From contig NZ_CP049863.1 in the NCBI RefSeq assembly GCF_011299575.1, positions 744,001 through 808,000 of the forward strand: a stretch of 64,000 nt of DNA, in the 5' to 3' direction. The position numbers and the translations under genes are program-made. The notes beneath the pieces are model-generated. The model worked only from the letters and a program-made list of their open reading frames with translations. It did no database searches and was not told the origin of the DNA. The first letter of the stretch is position 1. The number at the start of each line of letters is the position of its first letter. Positions 33,137 through 42,618 of this stretch are shown here, piece by piece. The stretch is from Leucobacter viscericola (GTDB lineage: Bacteria > Actinomycetota > Actinomycetes > Actinomycetales > Microbacteriaceae).

Positions 33137-33565
33137 TCAATCCGCGATGAGGCGCCTGCCGAGCACCTTCACGTCAGAGACCTCGTAGTCGAGGCGATCG
33201 TAGAAGCCGAGCGCTTCCGTGTTGTCACTTCGCACCATCAGCTGAGATTTGGGGCAGCCGAGATCCTCAAGCATGCTCTCGACCTCGCGCATGAGTGCCG
33301 CGGCGATCCCTCTCCCCCGATGGGCGGGCGCCGTAGCCAGGTAGTACACCCAGCCGCGGTGTCCGTCGTAGCCCGACATCGCAGAGCCCACGATCTCGTC
33401 TGTTGCGTCGTCGACGGCGACTCGAAACAGCTCCGGCTGCACAGTAAGCTTGCGCGCGATGTCTGCTCTGGGGTCGTTCCAGGGCCGAGTCAGCCCGCAT
33501 GCCTCCCAGAGGGCGACTACGGCTTCGGTATCCGCAGGTTCAAAGGCCCGGGTGCTGACACTCAC
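33137..33565 (-). CDS. GNAT-family acetyltransferase (YpeA-like)
   Basis: This 142-residue GNAT protein has the acetyl-CoA loop in [18 protein letters not shown] and the C-terminal strand in [12 protein letters not shown]. The overall layout and the [20 protein letters not shown] start match the YpeA/RimI-like set. The substrate is unknown. The GTG overlaps the miaA stop (GTGA), so it is the last gene of the recA...miaA run. Confidence 0.8.
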   Translation of the reverse strand: MSVSTRAFEPADTEAVVALWEACGLTRPWNDPRADIARKLTVQPELFRVAVDDATDEIVGSAMSGYDGHRGWVYYLATAPAHRGRGIAAALMREVESMLEDLGCPKSQLMVRSDNTEALGFYDRLDYEVSDVKVLGRRLIAD

Positions 33566-34467
33566 GTAAGATCCACCTCTGCAATGTTAGGCGCTGAGAG
33601 CCAGTCGACACCCGGGTACCGTTTAAACCAGCTCACCTGTCGCCTCGCGTAGCGGCGCGTCAAGAACTGGGTCTCGGCGATCGCGTCAGCCTCGCTCATA
33701 GTGCCGGCGAGCTGAGCAAGCGCCTGCGCATAACCAATGGCTCGGCTCGCAGTTGGCCCCTGTTCGATGCCGCGCGGGATCAGCCCTCGTACCTCGTCGA
33801 GCAGCCCATCGGCCCACATTTGCTCCACACGCAGGTCCAGTCGCTCGACGAGGGTTGCGCGCTCCGCCGCGACACCCAAGAGCCGCGTGCCCCCGCGCCA
33901 GAGCTTTGGCCTCTCGGGCAGCGTGGCACTGGCGTCACCGCCGAGCCTGGCGACCTCGAGCGCGCGGACCACACGTCGGGGGTTACGCGCGTCTACCTCG
34001 TCGGCAACACGCGGGTTCAGCTCGCGCAACTGCTCCAGGAGTGCACCGACACCCCGTGCGGCGAGTTCGGCTTCGAGCTGCGCGCGCAGTTCGTTGTCTC
34101 GTGGCGGGAACTGGAAGTCAAAGACAACACTCGAGACGTACAGGCCGGAGCCGCCCACGAGGATCGCGTCGGCGCCTTTCTCAAGGATCTCCGTGATGCG
34201 GGCGCGAGCTTCCGGCTGATACCAGGCGACCGTCGCTTCTTCTGCGGGGTCACACACGTCAAAAAGGTGGTGCGGGATCCCTCGACGCTCATTGTTGGGC
34301 AGTTTCGCGGTGCCGATGTCCATGCCGCGGTACAACTGCATGGCGTCGGCGTTGACTATTTCAGCGCTTCGACCATTTGCATTGAGAGCCTCAGCGAGGT
34401 CGAGTGACAGCGCTGATTTTCCGGTACCGGTTGCACCAACGATGCCCCACAGCCGGGGCGCGGTCAT
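33562..34467 (-). CDS. miaA: tRNA dimethylallyltransferase
   Basis: MiaA, 301 residues, adds the isopentenyl group to A37 of tRNAs reading UNN codons. The P-loop GATGTGKS, the [17 protein letters not shown] loop and the [13 protein letters not shown] tRNA-binding segment are visible. The start overlaps the miaB stop (ATGA), which couples the first and second steps of the ms2i6A modification. Confidence 0.96.
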   Translation of the reverse strand: MTAPRLWGIVGATGTGKSALSLDLAEALNANGRSAEIVNADAMQLYRGMDIGTAKLPNNERRGIPHHLFDVCDPAEEATVAWYQPEARARITEILEKGADAILVGGSGLYVSSVVFDFQFPPRDNELRAQLEAELAARGVGALLEQLRELNPRVADEVDARNPRRVVRALEVARLGGDASATLPERPKLWRGGTRLLGVAAERATLVERLDLRVEQMWADGLLDEVRGLIPRGIEQGPTASRAIGYAQALAQLAGTMSEADAIAETQFLTRRYARRQVSWFKRYPGVDWLSAPNIAEVDLT

Positions 34468-35999
34468 CGGGTGCGAATGGTTGGGAGTCCGAGGTTTACC
34501 GCTCCCGGTGTTGCGCCGGGAGTCGGAACGCCGCAGCTCTCGGCCTGGCGGCGGTCGTAGGCGTCACCGGCGCGCGTGCGGCGCACGGAATAGACGCCGG
34601 GCACCTCATCGGCGACGACAAAGAAGGAGCCCGCGGAGGTCACCTGAACCGTCACGACATCACCCGGACGCGGTACCTCGGCACCCTCGGGTACCGCAAA
34701 GTGCACGAGTCGGTTGTCTTCAGCACGCCCGGAGAGCCGGTGGGTGGCCGAGTCTTTGCGACCCTCACTGACCGAAACGAGCACGTTGACCTGCTGGCCA
34801 ATCTGCGCCTCGTTTTCTTCGTGGGAAAGCCGTTCTTGCAGGGCCATCAGGCGCTCGTAGCGTTCCTGCACGACCTTCTTAGGCACCTGGTTATCCATTG
34901 TCGCAGCGGGTGTGCCCGGCCTGATCGAGTACTGGAACGTAAACGCACTCGCAAACCGCGATTGCTCAACGACTCGCATGGTGTCTTCGAAATCCTCGTC
35001 GGTCTCACCGGGGAACCCGACGATGATGTCGGTGGTGATAGCCGCGTTCGGAATCAGCTCGCGAACCTCGTCGAGAATGCCGAGGAACTTCTTGGAGCGG
35101 TAGGAACGCTTCATCGACCTCAAAATTGAGTCCGAGCCCGATTGCAGTGGCATGTGCAGCGACGGCATTACGTTGGGGGTCTCCGCCATCGCTTCGATCA
35201 CATCGGTAGTGAAGGCAGCGGGGTGCGGGCTTGTGAACCGCACACGCTCGAGCCCCTCAATCTCACCCATGGCGCGCAGCAGCTTGCTGAAGGCCTGCCG
35301 GTCGCCGAACTCAACGCCGTAGGTATTGACGTTTTGACCGAGCAGCGTGATTTCGATCGCGCCGTCGTCTACGAGTGCCTGCACCTCGGCCAGCACGTCA
35401 CCCGGCCTACGATCCTTCTCCTTGCCTCGCAACGCGGGAACGATGCAGAAGGTGCACGTGTTGTTGCAGCCAACGGAGATCGAAACCCAGCCGCTTGAAG
35501 CCGAGTCACGCTTGGTCGGCAGGGTCGACGGGAAGACCTCGAGCGATTCAAGGATCTCGACCTGGGCTTCTTGATTGTGGCGGGCGCGCTCGAGCAGAGC
35601 GGGGAGCGATCCCATGTTGTGCGTACCAAAGACCACATCGACCCAGGGCGCCTTCTCGACGATGACACCCTGGTCTTTTTGGGCAAGGCAGCCACCAACA
35701 GCGATCTGCATGTCTGTGCGCACGCGCTTGACGCTTGCGAGCTGCCCAAGGTTGCCGTAGAGCTTGTTCGCCGCGTTCTCTCGCACAGCACAGGTGTTGA
35801 TCACAATGACGTCGGCCTGGTCAGCATCTTCAGCCGCAATGTAACCGGCGGCCTCCAGTGAGCCGGAGAGTCGCTCGGAGTCGTGCACGTTCATCTGGCA
35901 CCCCAGCGTGCGTACCGTGTAGCTGCGAGGGCTGCCGTCGGCCCGCAGGGCTGCGGGCGAAGGATCAATCACTGTGGGGTCAGCGGATGCGAGACTCAT
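34464..35999 (-). CDS. miaB: tRNA-2-methylthio-N6-dimethylallyladenosine synthase
   Basis: MiaB, 511 residues, is a radical-SAM methylthiotransferase acting on the MiaA product. The N-terminal cluster starts at [12 protein letters not shown], the radical-SAM cluster is in [13 protein letters not shown], and a C-terminal TRAM domain ([11 protein letters not shown]...GDVVTVQV) binds RNA. The ATG at 35999 has TACACT seven bases upstream. A tail of about 40 residues follows TRAM. Confidence 0.96.
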   Translation of the reverse strand: MSLASADPTVIDPSPAALRADGSPRSYTVRTLGCQMNVHDSERLSGSLEAAGYIAAEDADQADVIVINTCAVRENAANKLYGNLGQLASVKRVRTDMQIAVGGCLAQKDQGVIVEKAPWVDVVFGTHNMGSLPALLERARHNQEAQVEILESLEVFPSTLPTKRDSASSGWVSISVGCNNTCTFCIVPALRGKEKDRRPGDVLAEVQALVDDGAIEITLLGQNVNTYGVEFGDRQAFSKLLRAMGEIEGLERVRFTSPHPAAFTTDVIEAMAETPNVMPSLHMPLQSGSDSILRSMKRSYRSKKFLGILDEVRELIPNAAITTDIIVGFPGETDEDFEDTMRVVEQSRFASAFTFQYSIRPGTPAATMDNQVPKKVVQERYERLMALQERLSHEENEAQIGQQVNVLVSVSEGRKDSATHRLSGRAEDNRLVHFAVPEGAEVPRPGDVVTVQVTSAGSFFVVADEVPGVYSVRRTRAGDAYDRRQAESCGVPTPGATPGAVNLGLPTIRTR

Positions 36000-36006
36000 G
36001 GGAACA

Positions 36007-36012
36007 AGTGTA
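36007..36012 (-). promoter_or_regulatory. -10-like hexamer seven bases before miaB
   Basis: TACACT on the minus strand is followed by TGTTCCC and the ATG at 35999. It lies within the 36-base recX-miaB gap. Confidence 0.45.
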
Positions 36013-36035
36013 TTGCGCCACGCGTGGAGATTTGC

Positions 36036-36800
36036 TCAGCGAAACCGAACACCACCGCCGGCGCCTCCCGCCCCGTTCAGCGCGTCCCGCACGGCGCGGG
36101 TCGCGGGCTCACCCGACCACCCTCGGCGCGCGAGGAAGCCAAGCAGTCGACGCTCCGCCGTCGCGCGATCGAGATCTTGCATGCGTCGCGCCCGCTCCAC
36201 GGCCGTGGCGCGCAGCAACGCGAACTCTTCGTCGTCATCGAGTTCACCCAATGCGGCCTCAATGACACTGTCCGGCAGCCTGCGCGCCTTCAGCTTCACG
36301 CGGATCTGGGACTTGCTCGCGCGTTTGGAATCGCGCAGCTTTTCAGTGACGGCTCGAGCAAGACCGGCATCGTCAAGGTAAAGGTTCTGTTCGAACTCGC
36401 CGATGACAACTTCGACGTCGACTGCCTCATACCCCGCACGCAGCAGCTCTTCTTGCAGCTCCCCGCTCGACTTAGCCTTGCGTGCCAGCATTTTGACGGC
36501 CTGCTCAGAGATGTCTGGAAGAGGCTCTTCCGTCGCCGGTTGCGCAACAGACTCATCATCTTCATCTGCGGGATCAGCAACGACTCCAGCCCAGGGCCCA
36601 GAAACGAGCACTGAAACATCAATCCGCGCCCGAGTCGGTTCAGGCGCTGCGGGAGCTTCAGCCACGTCATCCGTTGCAGATGATTTCCACTCCTGCTGCC
36701 GCAGCAGAGAGCGCAACTCAATCACTTCAGCCAGGTTCTTACGATCTGGCTTCGAAGCTGCCGGCTCCTCACTGGGAGCCGGCAGAAACCGCACGGCCAT
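36036..36800 (-). CDS. recX: RecX regulatory protein
   Basis: RecX, 254 residues, limits RecA filament activity. The RecX core occupies the last about 150 residues (AVKMLARKAKSSGELQEELL, then FEQNLYLDDAGLARA, then LRDSKRASKSQIRVKLKARR). The first about 95 residues are an acidic, Pro/Ala-rich extension not found in short RecX proteins. The ATG is five bases past the recA stop, so the pair is co-transcribed. Confidence 0.93.
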   Translation of the reverse strand: MAVRFLPAPSEEPAASKPDRKNLAEVIELRSLLRQQEWKSSATDDVAEAPAAPEPTRARIDVSVLVSGPWAGVVADPADEDDESVAQPATEEPLPDISEQAVKMLARKAKSSGELQEELLRAGYEAVDVEVVIGEFEQNLYLDDAGLARAVTEKLRDSKRASKSQIRVKLKARRLPDSVIEAALGELDDDEEFALLRATAVERARRMQDLDRATAERRLLGFLARRGWSGEPATRAVRDALNGAGGAGGGVRFR

Positions 36801-36805
36801 GATTA

Positions 36806-37897
36806 TTACGCGCTCGCCCGGTTGTCGCCGAGTTCAGGAGTCGCGGCCTTAGGATCAGCCTTTGCCGCGTCTTCCGCCTTGGCAGCCTCATCGGCTCCGC
36901 GACCGTTCACACCAAGCTTGGTGAGGATCTTCTCTTCAAGCTCGGTCGCAATATCGGGGTGCTCAATAAGGAAGCGACGAGCATTCTCCATGCCCTGCCC
37001 CAGTTGGTCACCGTCGTAGGTGAACCAGGCACCGCTCTTCTTGACGAGCCCCTGCTCCACGCCGTAGTCGATCAGCGAGCCCTCACGCGAGATGCCAATG
37101 CCGTAGAGGATGTCAAACTCGGCCTGCTTAAAGGGAGGTGCCATCTTGTTCTTCACGACCTTGACCCGGGTACGGTTACCAACCGCATCCGTGCCGTCCT
37201 TCAGCGTCTGAATACGGCGGATGTCGAGCCGGACCGAAGCGTAGAACTTCAGCGCCTTACCACCCGAGGTCGTTTCGGGGCTGCCGAAGAAGACACCGAT
37301 CTTCTCACGCAGCTGGTTAATGAAGATGCAGGTGGTATTGGTAGCGTTCAGGCTGCCGGTAATCTTACGCAGAGCCTGCGACATCAGACGCGCCTGCAGA
37401 CCAACGTGGCTGTCGCCCATCTCACCGTCGATCTCGGCCTTGGGCACGAGCGCCGCAACCGAGTCAATGACCACCAGGTCAACCGAGCCGGAACGAATCA
37501 GCATGTCCGCGATCTCAAGCGCCTGCTCACCGGTATCGGGCTGAGCCACCAGCAGTGCGTCGATGTCAACACCAAGTTTCTTGGCGTACTCGGGGTCGAG
37601 TGCGTGCTCAGCATCGATGAAGGCCGCGATGCCGCCGAGGCGCTGCGCGTTTGCAATGGCATGAAGCGTGAGTGTGGTCTTACCCGAAGACTCAGGCCCG
37701 TAAATCTCGATGACACGACCGCGGGGCAGTCCGCCAATGCCGAGCGCAACGTCAAGCGCCACTGAACCCGTTGGAATCACCTCGACCGGAGCACGTTCCG
37801 CGCTACCCATGCGCATTACGGCGCCCTTGCCAAAGTTTTTGTCGATCTGAGCGAGTGCGGCCTCGAGTGCCTTTTCGCGATCCTTGGGTGCTGCCAT
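36806..37897 (-). CDS. recA: RecA recombinase
   Basis: RecA, 363 residues, is the strand-exchange ATPase and co-protease for LexA. Visible are Walker A GPESSGKT (67-74), the second core motif [22 protein letters not shown], and loop L2 with [20 protein letters not shown]. No intein was seen. The ATG has AAGGAGC upstream. An SOS box lies about 200 bases upstream at 38091-38110. Its 3' neighbour is recX. Confidence 0.98.
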   Translation of the reverse strand: MAAPKDREKALEAALAQIDKNFGKGAVMRMGSAERAPVEVIPTGSVALDVALGIGGLPRGRVIEIYGPESSGKTTLTLHAIANAQRLGGIAAFIDAEHALDPEYAKKLGVDIDALLVAQPDTGEQALEIADMLIRSGSVDLVVIDSVAALVPKAEIDGEMGDSHVGLQARLMSQALRKITGSLNATNTTCIFINQLREKIGVFFGSPETTSGGKALKFYASVRLDIRRIQTLKDGTDAVGNRTRVKVVKNKMAPPFKQAEFDILYGIGISREGSLIDYGVEQGLVKKSGAWFTYDGDQLGQGMENARRFLIEHPDIATELEEKILTKLGVNGRGADEAAKAEDAAKADPKAATPELGDNRASA

Positions 37898-38044
37898 GTT
37901 CTTGCTCCTTCAGTGTGCGCGGCGCTGCCGCTGGGTTGCTGCCTACCGACTGTCTTGACCCCGGGAGGGGCAGACAAGGCGTTGGTGGCCATCTGTTTTC
38001 ACCCTAGAACGAACCACTGACATTCACGGCCAGAGGCACAAATC

Positions 38045-38080
38045 TGTGGACAAAAGCCAGACAAACTCACCTGTGGACGA
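38045..38080. promoter_or_regulatory. Two DnaA-box-like sites upstream of recA
   Basis: On the minus strand, TTGTCCACA (38053-38045) equals the preferred high-GC actinobacterial DnaA box, and TCGTCCACA (38080-38072) is one base off. Two such 9-mers within 36 bases are notable, but chance is possible. Confidence 0.3.
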
Positions 38081-38090
38081 AGTTAGCACC

Positions 38091-38110
38091 ATTCGAACAC
38101 ATATTCGAAT
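38091..38110. promoter_or_regulatory. SOS box of recA
   Basis: ATTCGAA (38091-38097) and TTCGAAT (38104-38110) are perfect arms, giving TCGAATATGTGTTCGA on the minus strand. That is one base off TCGAAC-N4-GTTCGA. It is the expected LexA site for recA. Confidence 0.75.
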
Positions 38111-38148
38111 ACGGCAGCGGCGTGTCGCACCCCATAGTCACAACATGC

Positions 38149-38215
38149 CAGCCGGCGCACACGAGTCAGCCGGTCAAAAAAGCCCTTTTGTAACCGGCTG
38201 AGATGCCAGTACCGG
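38149..38215. repeat. Palindromic intergenic element, copy B
   Basis: CAGCCGG at 38149, then TCAGCCGGT (38166-38174) pairing with ACCGGCTGA (38193-38201), with CAAAA/TTTTG continuing the stem. Order and spacing match copy A at 14854-14928. It is in the 418-base gap between DUF3046 and recA. Confidence 0.6.
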
Positions 38216-38240
38216 CCCACAAGTTACCCGCAACACTCAA

Positions 38241-38308
38241 GCCCAGGCCCCAACCCAAGCCCCAGACCTAGACCCAGCCTCAGACCCAGCCCCAGCCCCA
38301 GCCCCAGG
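38241..38308 (-). repeat. Low-complexity G-rich tract with G-quadruplex motif
   Basis: The minus strand carries repeated GGGGCT/GGGTCT units. At 38285-38305 four runs of three or more G are separated by two-base loops, an ideal quadruplex motif. It starts eight bases past the DUF3046 stop on the strand that would be RNA if transcription continued toward recA. Confidence 0.7.
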
Positions 38309-38315
38309 AGAACCC

Positions 38316-38540
38316 TCAATCTCGCCGAGGATCCAGCAACCCACGCCCGTATCGCCGCTCCACCGGCACCTGCAGATCTTCGCAGAGCGCCCGCCACACA
38401 TCACGTGCCGCGACGCCCCGGGCAAGCGCCTCCTGCGCGGTGCCACCCAGCACCGCAAGCCAGTGATCCCGCACTAACACTCGCGAATAGTCTTCACCAA
38501 ACTCCTCAGCACAGGCGCGCTGAAACTCACTCATACGCAA
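38316..38540 (-). CDS. DUF3046 family protein
   Basis: This 74-residue protein of unknown function is conserved beside recA in actinobacteria. Conserved features are RMSEFQRACAEEFGEDYSR, the LGG turn and DVWRALCEDLQVPVERRYGR. The likely start is the TTG at 38540, with GGAGGA seven bases upstream; that gives the family-type MR(M/L)SEF N-terminus. An ATG at 38534 lacks good spacing. Confidence 0.8.
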   Translation of the reverse strand: MRMSEFQRACAEEFGEDYSRVLVRDHWLAVLGGTAQEALARGVAARDVWRALCEDLQVPVERRYGRGLLDPRRD

Positions 38541-38631
38541 CGCAGGATCCTCCATTCACGAACAGCAAAGCGCCCGACCCCTTGTGGGGCCGAGCGCCTC
38601 ATTCGCGCACTACACGCGTGCCGCATAAAAC

Positions 38632-38952
38632 CTATGAAACCAGTTCGGCAGCGTAACCCGACATGAGTTCCGCAGGAACCGTGTCGGGAACCCGACCAGG
38701 CAAAGGCATCGAAAGCCCCTCAACTACCGCGAGACGCTCACTCACCTCACCCATAATGATCGACAGCGGCGTATCCAGAGCGTCAGCAACCGCCGCGAGA
38801 ATCTCGCTCGATGCCTCTTTCTGGCCACGCTCAACTTCGCTCAGGTACCCGAGCGCAACACTTGCCTCGCCAGCGACCTGCCGCAGCGTACGTCCCTTTT
38901 GCAAGCGGAAGTCACGCAGTACGTCGCCGATCTCTTGCCGCATCAGCACCAT
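38632..38952 (-). CDS. clgR: ClgR-like XRE-family transcriptional regulator
   Basis: This 106-residue protein has one helix-turn-helix ([30 protein letters not shown]) near residues 20-55 and a short C-terminal part with [11 protein letters not shown]. Its position upstream of DUF3046-recA is that of ClgR, the activator of clp protease and stress genes in actinobacteria. The alanine-rich C-terminus ClgR uses for ClpP turnover is only partly similar. The ATG at 38952 has AAGGAGG six bases upstream. Confidence 0.85.
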   Translation of the reverse strand: MVLMRQEIGDVLRDFRLQKGRTLRQVAGEASVALGYLSEVERGQKEASSEILAAVADALDTPLSIIMGEVSERLAVVEGLSMPLPGRVPDTVPAELMSGYAAELVS

Positions 38953-38970
38953 GTGAACCCTCCTTCGCTC

Positions 38971-38990
38971 GCATGACCCCCAGGTCATGC
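38971..38990. promoter_or_regulatory. Perfect inverted repeat just upstream of clgR
   Basis: GCATGACC and GGTCATGC flank CCCA. It is 19 bases before the clgR start, inside its leader or promoter, and could be an autoregulatory operator. Confidence 0.4.
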
Positions 38991-39102
38991 TTACACACTA
39001 CCCGCTCGCAACGAGTTGCCGCTGCGGGAACACCACCCAGTTTGACTGGTGTCACTGGGAATAACCCAGAGACTATCGTGTCTATTCCTGAAACTTCCCT
39101 GA

Positions 39103-39125
39103 AGTTGAGTCAAGCCGACTCAACT
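39103..39125 (-). terminator. Hairpin after the ABC transporter operon
   Basis: AGTTGAGTC (39103-39111) and GACTCAACT (39117-39125) form a 9-bp perfect stem with a 5-base loop, 42 bases past the ATPase gene stop. There is no U run, so it may be weak or factor-dependent. Confidence 0.5.
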
Positions 39126-39166
39126 ATTACGAAATATTCAGGTTCTGGATCCCAACATCCGCGAAA

Positions 39167-39928
39167 TCACAACACTTTCGACAGGAACTCCTGCGTTCGA
39201 GTTTGCTGCGGCGACCCGAACACCTGATCCGGCGCACCCTCTTCCACGACCACTCCGTCAGCCATGAACACCACGCGGTCGCACACCTCACGCGCAAAAC
39301 CCATCTCGTGCGTAACCAGCACCATGGTCATGCCAGAGGCAGCAAGATCGCGGATGACCTGCAGCACCTCGCCAACCATCTCCGGGTCAAGCGCAGACGT
39401 CGCCTCATCAAACAGCATGATCTGCGGCTCCATCGCGAGCGCGCGGGCAATCGCCACGCGCTGCTTCTGGCCACCGGAGAGCGAAGAGGGCCTGGCATCG
39501 GCCTTCTCAGACAGCCCGACCCTCTCGAGCAGCGCGAGGGCAGCCGCACGAGCCTCAGTCTTGGTCTTGCGCCCAAGATCAACCGGTGCGAGCATCACGT
39601 TTTCGATCACCGTCATGTTCGGGAAAAGGTTGAAGTGCTGAAACACCATTCCGACATGCTGCCGAACCTTGTTGATGTCGGTCTTGGGCGAGGTGATTTC
39701 AAACCCGTCAACCGTCACGCGACCGGCGGTCGCCTGCTCCAGGCCGTTGAGGCAACGCAGGATCGTAGACTTGCCCGACCCGGAGGGTCCGATCAGCGAC
39801 ACCACTTCGCCCTCGCTCACGGCGAAGTCGATCCCGCGCAACACCTCGTTGCTGCCAAATGATTTGCGCAATCCCACGACCTCAATGATTGCGGGCTTGG
39901 ACTCACGCGTCACAGTATTCTCGTTCAC
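39167..39928 (-). CDS. Polar amino acid ABC transporter ATP-binding protein
   Basis: This 253-residue ATPase of the GlnQ/HisP class has Walker [10 protein letters not shown], the signature [15 protein letters not shown], Walker [13 protein letters not shown] and the switch His in LVTHEMGF. Its GTG overlaps the stop of the permease gene, so it energises that permease. The substrate is probably a polar amino acid such as glutamine, glutamate or cystine; sequence alone does not decide. Confidence 0.93.
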   Translation of the reverse strand: MNENTVTRESKPAIIEVVGLRKSFGSNEVLRGIDFAVSEGEVVSLIGPSGSGKSTILRCLNGLEQATAGRVTVDGFEITSPKTDINKVRQHVGMVFQHFNLFPNMTVIENVMLAPVDLGRKTKTEARAAALALLERVGLSEKADARPSSLSGGQKQRVAIARALAMEPQIMLFDEATSALDPEMVGEVLQVIRDLAASGMTMVLVTHEMGFAREVCDRVVFMADGVVVEEGAPDQVFGSPQQTRTQEFLSKVL

Positions 39929-41409
39929 TTGTTTACCCTCTTATCCACCATGTTGGCGAGCCAGGTCAGCAGCGTGATGACAACGAAGTACATCAGGCCA
40001 ACGATGATCAGCATCTCGGTCGTGCGGAAGTTCGCGGCGTAGATCTGCTGCGCCTGGTAGAGCAACTCGGCAAAACCAATGGTGAGCAAAAGCGACGAGT
40101 CCTTCAGCGTGATCACAAGCTGGTTGATAATCGAGGGCATCGTGATTTTGGTCGCCTGCGGCACAACCACCCGCTGCATCGAGCGGCCCCAGCCGAGCCC
40201 GAGCGAACGAGCCGCTTCCATCTGACCGGGATCCACCGCCTGCAGACCACCACGAACAATCTCGGTGAGGTAGGCGCCGGCGTTGAGCGACAGCGTGGCC
40301 ACGCCAGCCATAAACACGTCACCCGGCGAGCCGGTCAGCTGTGGCAATCCGAAGTAGAACAGGAATGCCCAGACAAGGATCGGCGTGCCCCGAAAGATCG
40401 CCACGTAGACGGTTGCGATACCGCGCAAGATGCGCGATCCCGAGATCTTCATGAATCCAAAGACGAGGCCCAGTACCAGCGCAATGACAAACGAGACGAT
40501 GGTAATTGCGAGCGTGTTCCAAAGCCCCTTCGACAGCGCGGGCCAGCTCTGCTGCAGTAGCTCGAAGATGTTGCCGTTCGAACTCGCCTCAGTCTCGGGC
40601 GCCGCCAAATAGCGATCCACGATCTTCTGGTAGTCGCCGTCGGCCTTGAGTTGAGCCAGTCCGTCGTTGAACGAGGCGAGCAGCTCCGAGTTTTTGCCCT
40701 TCGCAACCGCAAATCCGTATTCACCACCCGGGATCTTCTCGGTCACGACCTTGAGCCCGTTGCCCTGCGCGATGCCGTAGGCCAGCACGGGATAGTCGTC
40801 GAACACTGCCACCGCAGACTTGTTCTTCACGGACTCGTACATCGTGGCCGACTGATCCAGCGCCTTCACCTTGAAGTCGTACTTCGTAGCGAGCTTCTCC
40901 GCCTCCAGCAGTCCCTGGGTGCCCGACTTTGCCACGACGGTCTTGCCCTTGAGGTCTTCGTACCCCTTGGTGTCATTGTCGTTCGCGGCAACCGCCATCT
41001 GCACGCCCGACTCGAAGTACGGCTCCGAGAAGTCAAAGATCTCTTTGCGCTCGTCAGTGATCGACATGCCCGCGATCACACCGTCGGCCTGCCCGGCCTG
41101 AACCGCAGACAGCGCGGCTTGGAACCCAAGCGAGCGGATGTCTACCTTGAATCCCTCTTGTTTCGCGATCTCCTGGATCATGTCCATGTCGATGCCAACG
41201 AGGTCGCCACTCTTCGTGTCGCGGAACTCAAACGGTGCAAACGTTGTATCGGTTGCGATGACGTAGGTGGGAGTATCGTCAGCGGTTTTCTGCACGTCCG
41301 CGCTCAGCGGGGATGCGGTCGCGGCGGCTGCGGTTCCAAGCAGCAGCACCGCGGCAAACGCGGCAGCTGTACCGACGCGCAGACGGCGCCAGGATTGTTT
41401 CTTGCGCAC
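39925..41409 (-). CDS. Fused amino-acid-binding protein and ABC permease
   Basis: This 494-residue fusion has a signal peptide (about residues 1-33), a complete class 3 solute-binding domain ([14 protein letters not shown] ... [24 protein letters not shown]) to about residue 270, and then a HisMQ-type permease ([19 protein letters not shown] ... [15 protein letters not shown], with the EAA loop [16 protein letters not shown]). Fusions of this kind are known from GlnPQ of lactic acid bacteria. They keep the binding domain at the transporter. The GTG at 41409 has TAGGAG upstream. Confidence 0.92.
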   Translation of the reverse strand: MRKKQSWRRLRVGTAAAFAAVLLLGTAAAATASPLSADVQKTADDTPTYVIATDTTFAPFEFRDTKSGDLVGIDMDMIQEIAKQEGFKVDIRSLGFQAALSAVQAGQADGVIAGMSITDERKEIFDFSEPYFESGVQMAVAANDNDTKGYEDLKGKTVVAKSGTQGLLEAEKLATKYDFKVKALDQSATMYESVKNKSAVAVFDDYPVLAYGIAQGNGLKVVTEKIPGGEYGFAVAKGKNSELLASFNDGLAQLKADGDYQKIVDRYLAAPETEASSNGNIFELLQQSWPALSKGLWNTLAITIVSFVIALVLGLVFGFMKISGSRILRGIATVYVAIFRGTPILVWAFLFYFGLPQLTGSPGDVFMAGVATLSLNAGAYLTEIVRGGLQAVDPGQMEAARSLGLGWGRSMQRVVVPQATKITMPSIINQLVITLKDSSLLLTIGFAELLYQAQQIYAANFRTTEMLIIVGLMYFVVITLLTWLANMVDKRVNK

Positions 41410-41470
41410 TCGTTCTCCTAGGGGATGTTGGCCTCACCAGAGGCTTCCCCGGCGAGCGTATCCCGAAAAG

Positions 41471-41501
41471 AATATATGCTGATTGGCGGCGTAAGCCAAT
41501 C
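41471..41501 (-). promoter_or_regulatory. Promoter of the amino acid transporter with overlapping operator-like repeat
   Basis: On the minus strand TTGGCT (41499-41494) and TATATT (41476-41471) are 17 bases apart. An inverted repeat GATTGGC/GCCAATC (41481-41487 and 41495-41501) covers the -35 and spacer. It is placed well for repression and also sits just past the cinA stop. Confidence 0.55.
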
Positions 41502-41504
41502 GTG

Positions 41505-42026
41505 CTATTTGAGTCGCCCCAGCACCAGTTCAAGCGCGGCTATCACCGTTTGGTTGCGGATCGCGGATCGATCTCCGGTGAGCGAGAGCAGAACAGCCTC
41601 GGTGCCGTTTGAGTCGCTCACGCCCAGCCACACGGTTCCGGCCGCCTGCCCGCTCTGTGGATCCGCATCGGGCCCCGCAACCCCCGTCGTCGCGATTCCA
41701 ATGTCCGCTGGCTCCAGATCATCCTGACCGGGCACGGAGCACGCAAACCTCACCCCGGCGGCCATCTGCCTTGCAACTTCTCCGTGCACGGGCCCGTGTT
41801 CGCGTAGGAGCGCAAAATCGACCCCCAGCAGGGAGTGCTTGAGGTAGGTGTCGTAGGCAACGACTCCCCCGGACACAACACGCGAGGCTCCGGGGATGCT
41901 CACGAGTGTGTCGGTGAGCAGTCCTCCGGTGAGGGATTCGGCGGCCGCGATCCTCACCCCGCGATCTGCAGCAAGTGCGATCAGTTGCTCCGCCAGGCTG
42001 GTGCGGGATCGCTCCACCTCAGTCAT
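41505..42026 (-). CDS. CinA C-terminal domain protein (nicotinamide-nucleotide amidase type)
   Basis: This 173-residue protein has only the CinA/PncC C-terminal domain. The family blocks AAAESLTGGLL, GASRVVSGGVVAYDTYLK, GVAGPDADP and GTVWLGVSD are present. PncC enzymes deamidate NMN in pyridine nucleotide salvage. The N-terminal MoCF-like domain of full CinA is absent, as in most actinobacterial copies. The ATG lies inside the end of pgsA (8-base overlap). Confidence 0.9.
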   Translation of the reverse strand: MTEVERSRTSLAEQLIALAADRGVRIAAAESLTGGLLTDTLVSIPGASRVVSGGVVAYDTYLKHSLLGVDFALLREHGPVHGEVARQMAAGVRFACSVPGQDDLEPADIGIATTGVAGPDADPQSGQAAGTVWLGVSDSNGTEAVLLSLTGDRSAIRNQTVIAALELVLGRLK

Positions 42027-42618
42027 TGGTGTTTCCCTGGCTTGCCCGCGCACGAGCAAAGGCAACGATGTAGTCGATGCCGCTCGCGATGGTCAGCACC
42101 ACGGCGATGGTCATTGTGATGATGTTGGCCCAGGTCGCGATGGGCGCGGCATCACCCATGACACTTGCGAGCGGCAGCAGGGCGAGCGTGATCGCCACGG
42201 ACTGCGCGACCGTCTTGAGCTTGCCCATCCAGGCGGCTGCGACGACCACATTGTGTGCGACCATCAGGCGGTGAACGGTGATCCCAATCTCTCGCACCAG
42301 TACGACGATCGTGATCCACCACGGCAGTTCGTTCAAGATCGACAGGCCAACGAGCGCTGCCCCGGTTAAGAACTTGTCGGCAATGGGGTCGAGCAGTTTG
42401 CCCAGATCAGTGATGAGCCCGCGGGATCGGGCGATGTGGCCGTCCCAGGCGTCTGTTGCGATGGCAAGCACAAAAAAGGCGGCCGCGGCCCAGCGCCACG
42501 GACCGAGCGCTCCACCGTCTGCGAGGAGCATCCAGAGGAAAAACGGCGTTGCGATGATCCGCGCGCCGGTGATGATATTCGGCGCGTTCCAGTTGCTCAC
42601 CCGAGCGGTCTCGGCCAT
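42019..42618 (-). CDS. pgsA: CDP-diacylglycerol-glycerol-3-phosphate 3-phosphatidyltransferase
   Basis: This 199-residue membrane enzyme makes phosphatidylglycerol phosphate. The CDP-alcohol phosphotransferase motif reads DAWDGHIARSRG...GKLLDPIAD, with all acidic residues in place. About five hydrophobic segments are visible. The ATG overlaps the ftsK stop (TAATG) and its end overlaps cinA. Confidence 0.92.
   Translation of the reverse strand: MAETARVSNWNAPNIITGARIIATPFFLWMLLADGGALGPWRWAAAAFFVLAIATDAWDGHIARSRGLITDLGKLLDPIADKFLTGAALVGLSILNELPWWITIVVLVREIGITVHRLMVAHNVVVAAAWMGKLKTVAQSVAITLALLPLASVMGDAAPIATWANIITMTIAVVLTIASGIDYIVAFARARASQGNTND

Noticed and set aside
36959..37765. A 268-codon open frame opposite recA
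   Set aside because: Antisense shadow only; RecA is complete on the minus strand.
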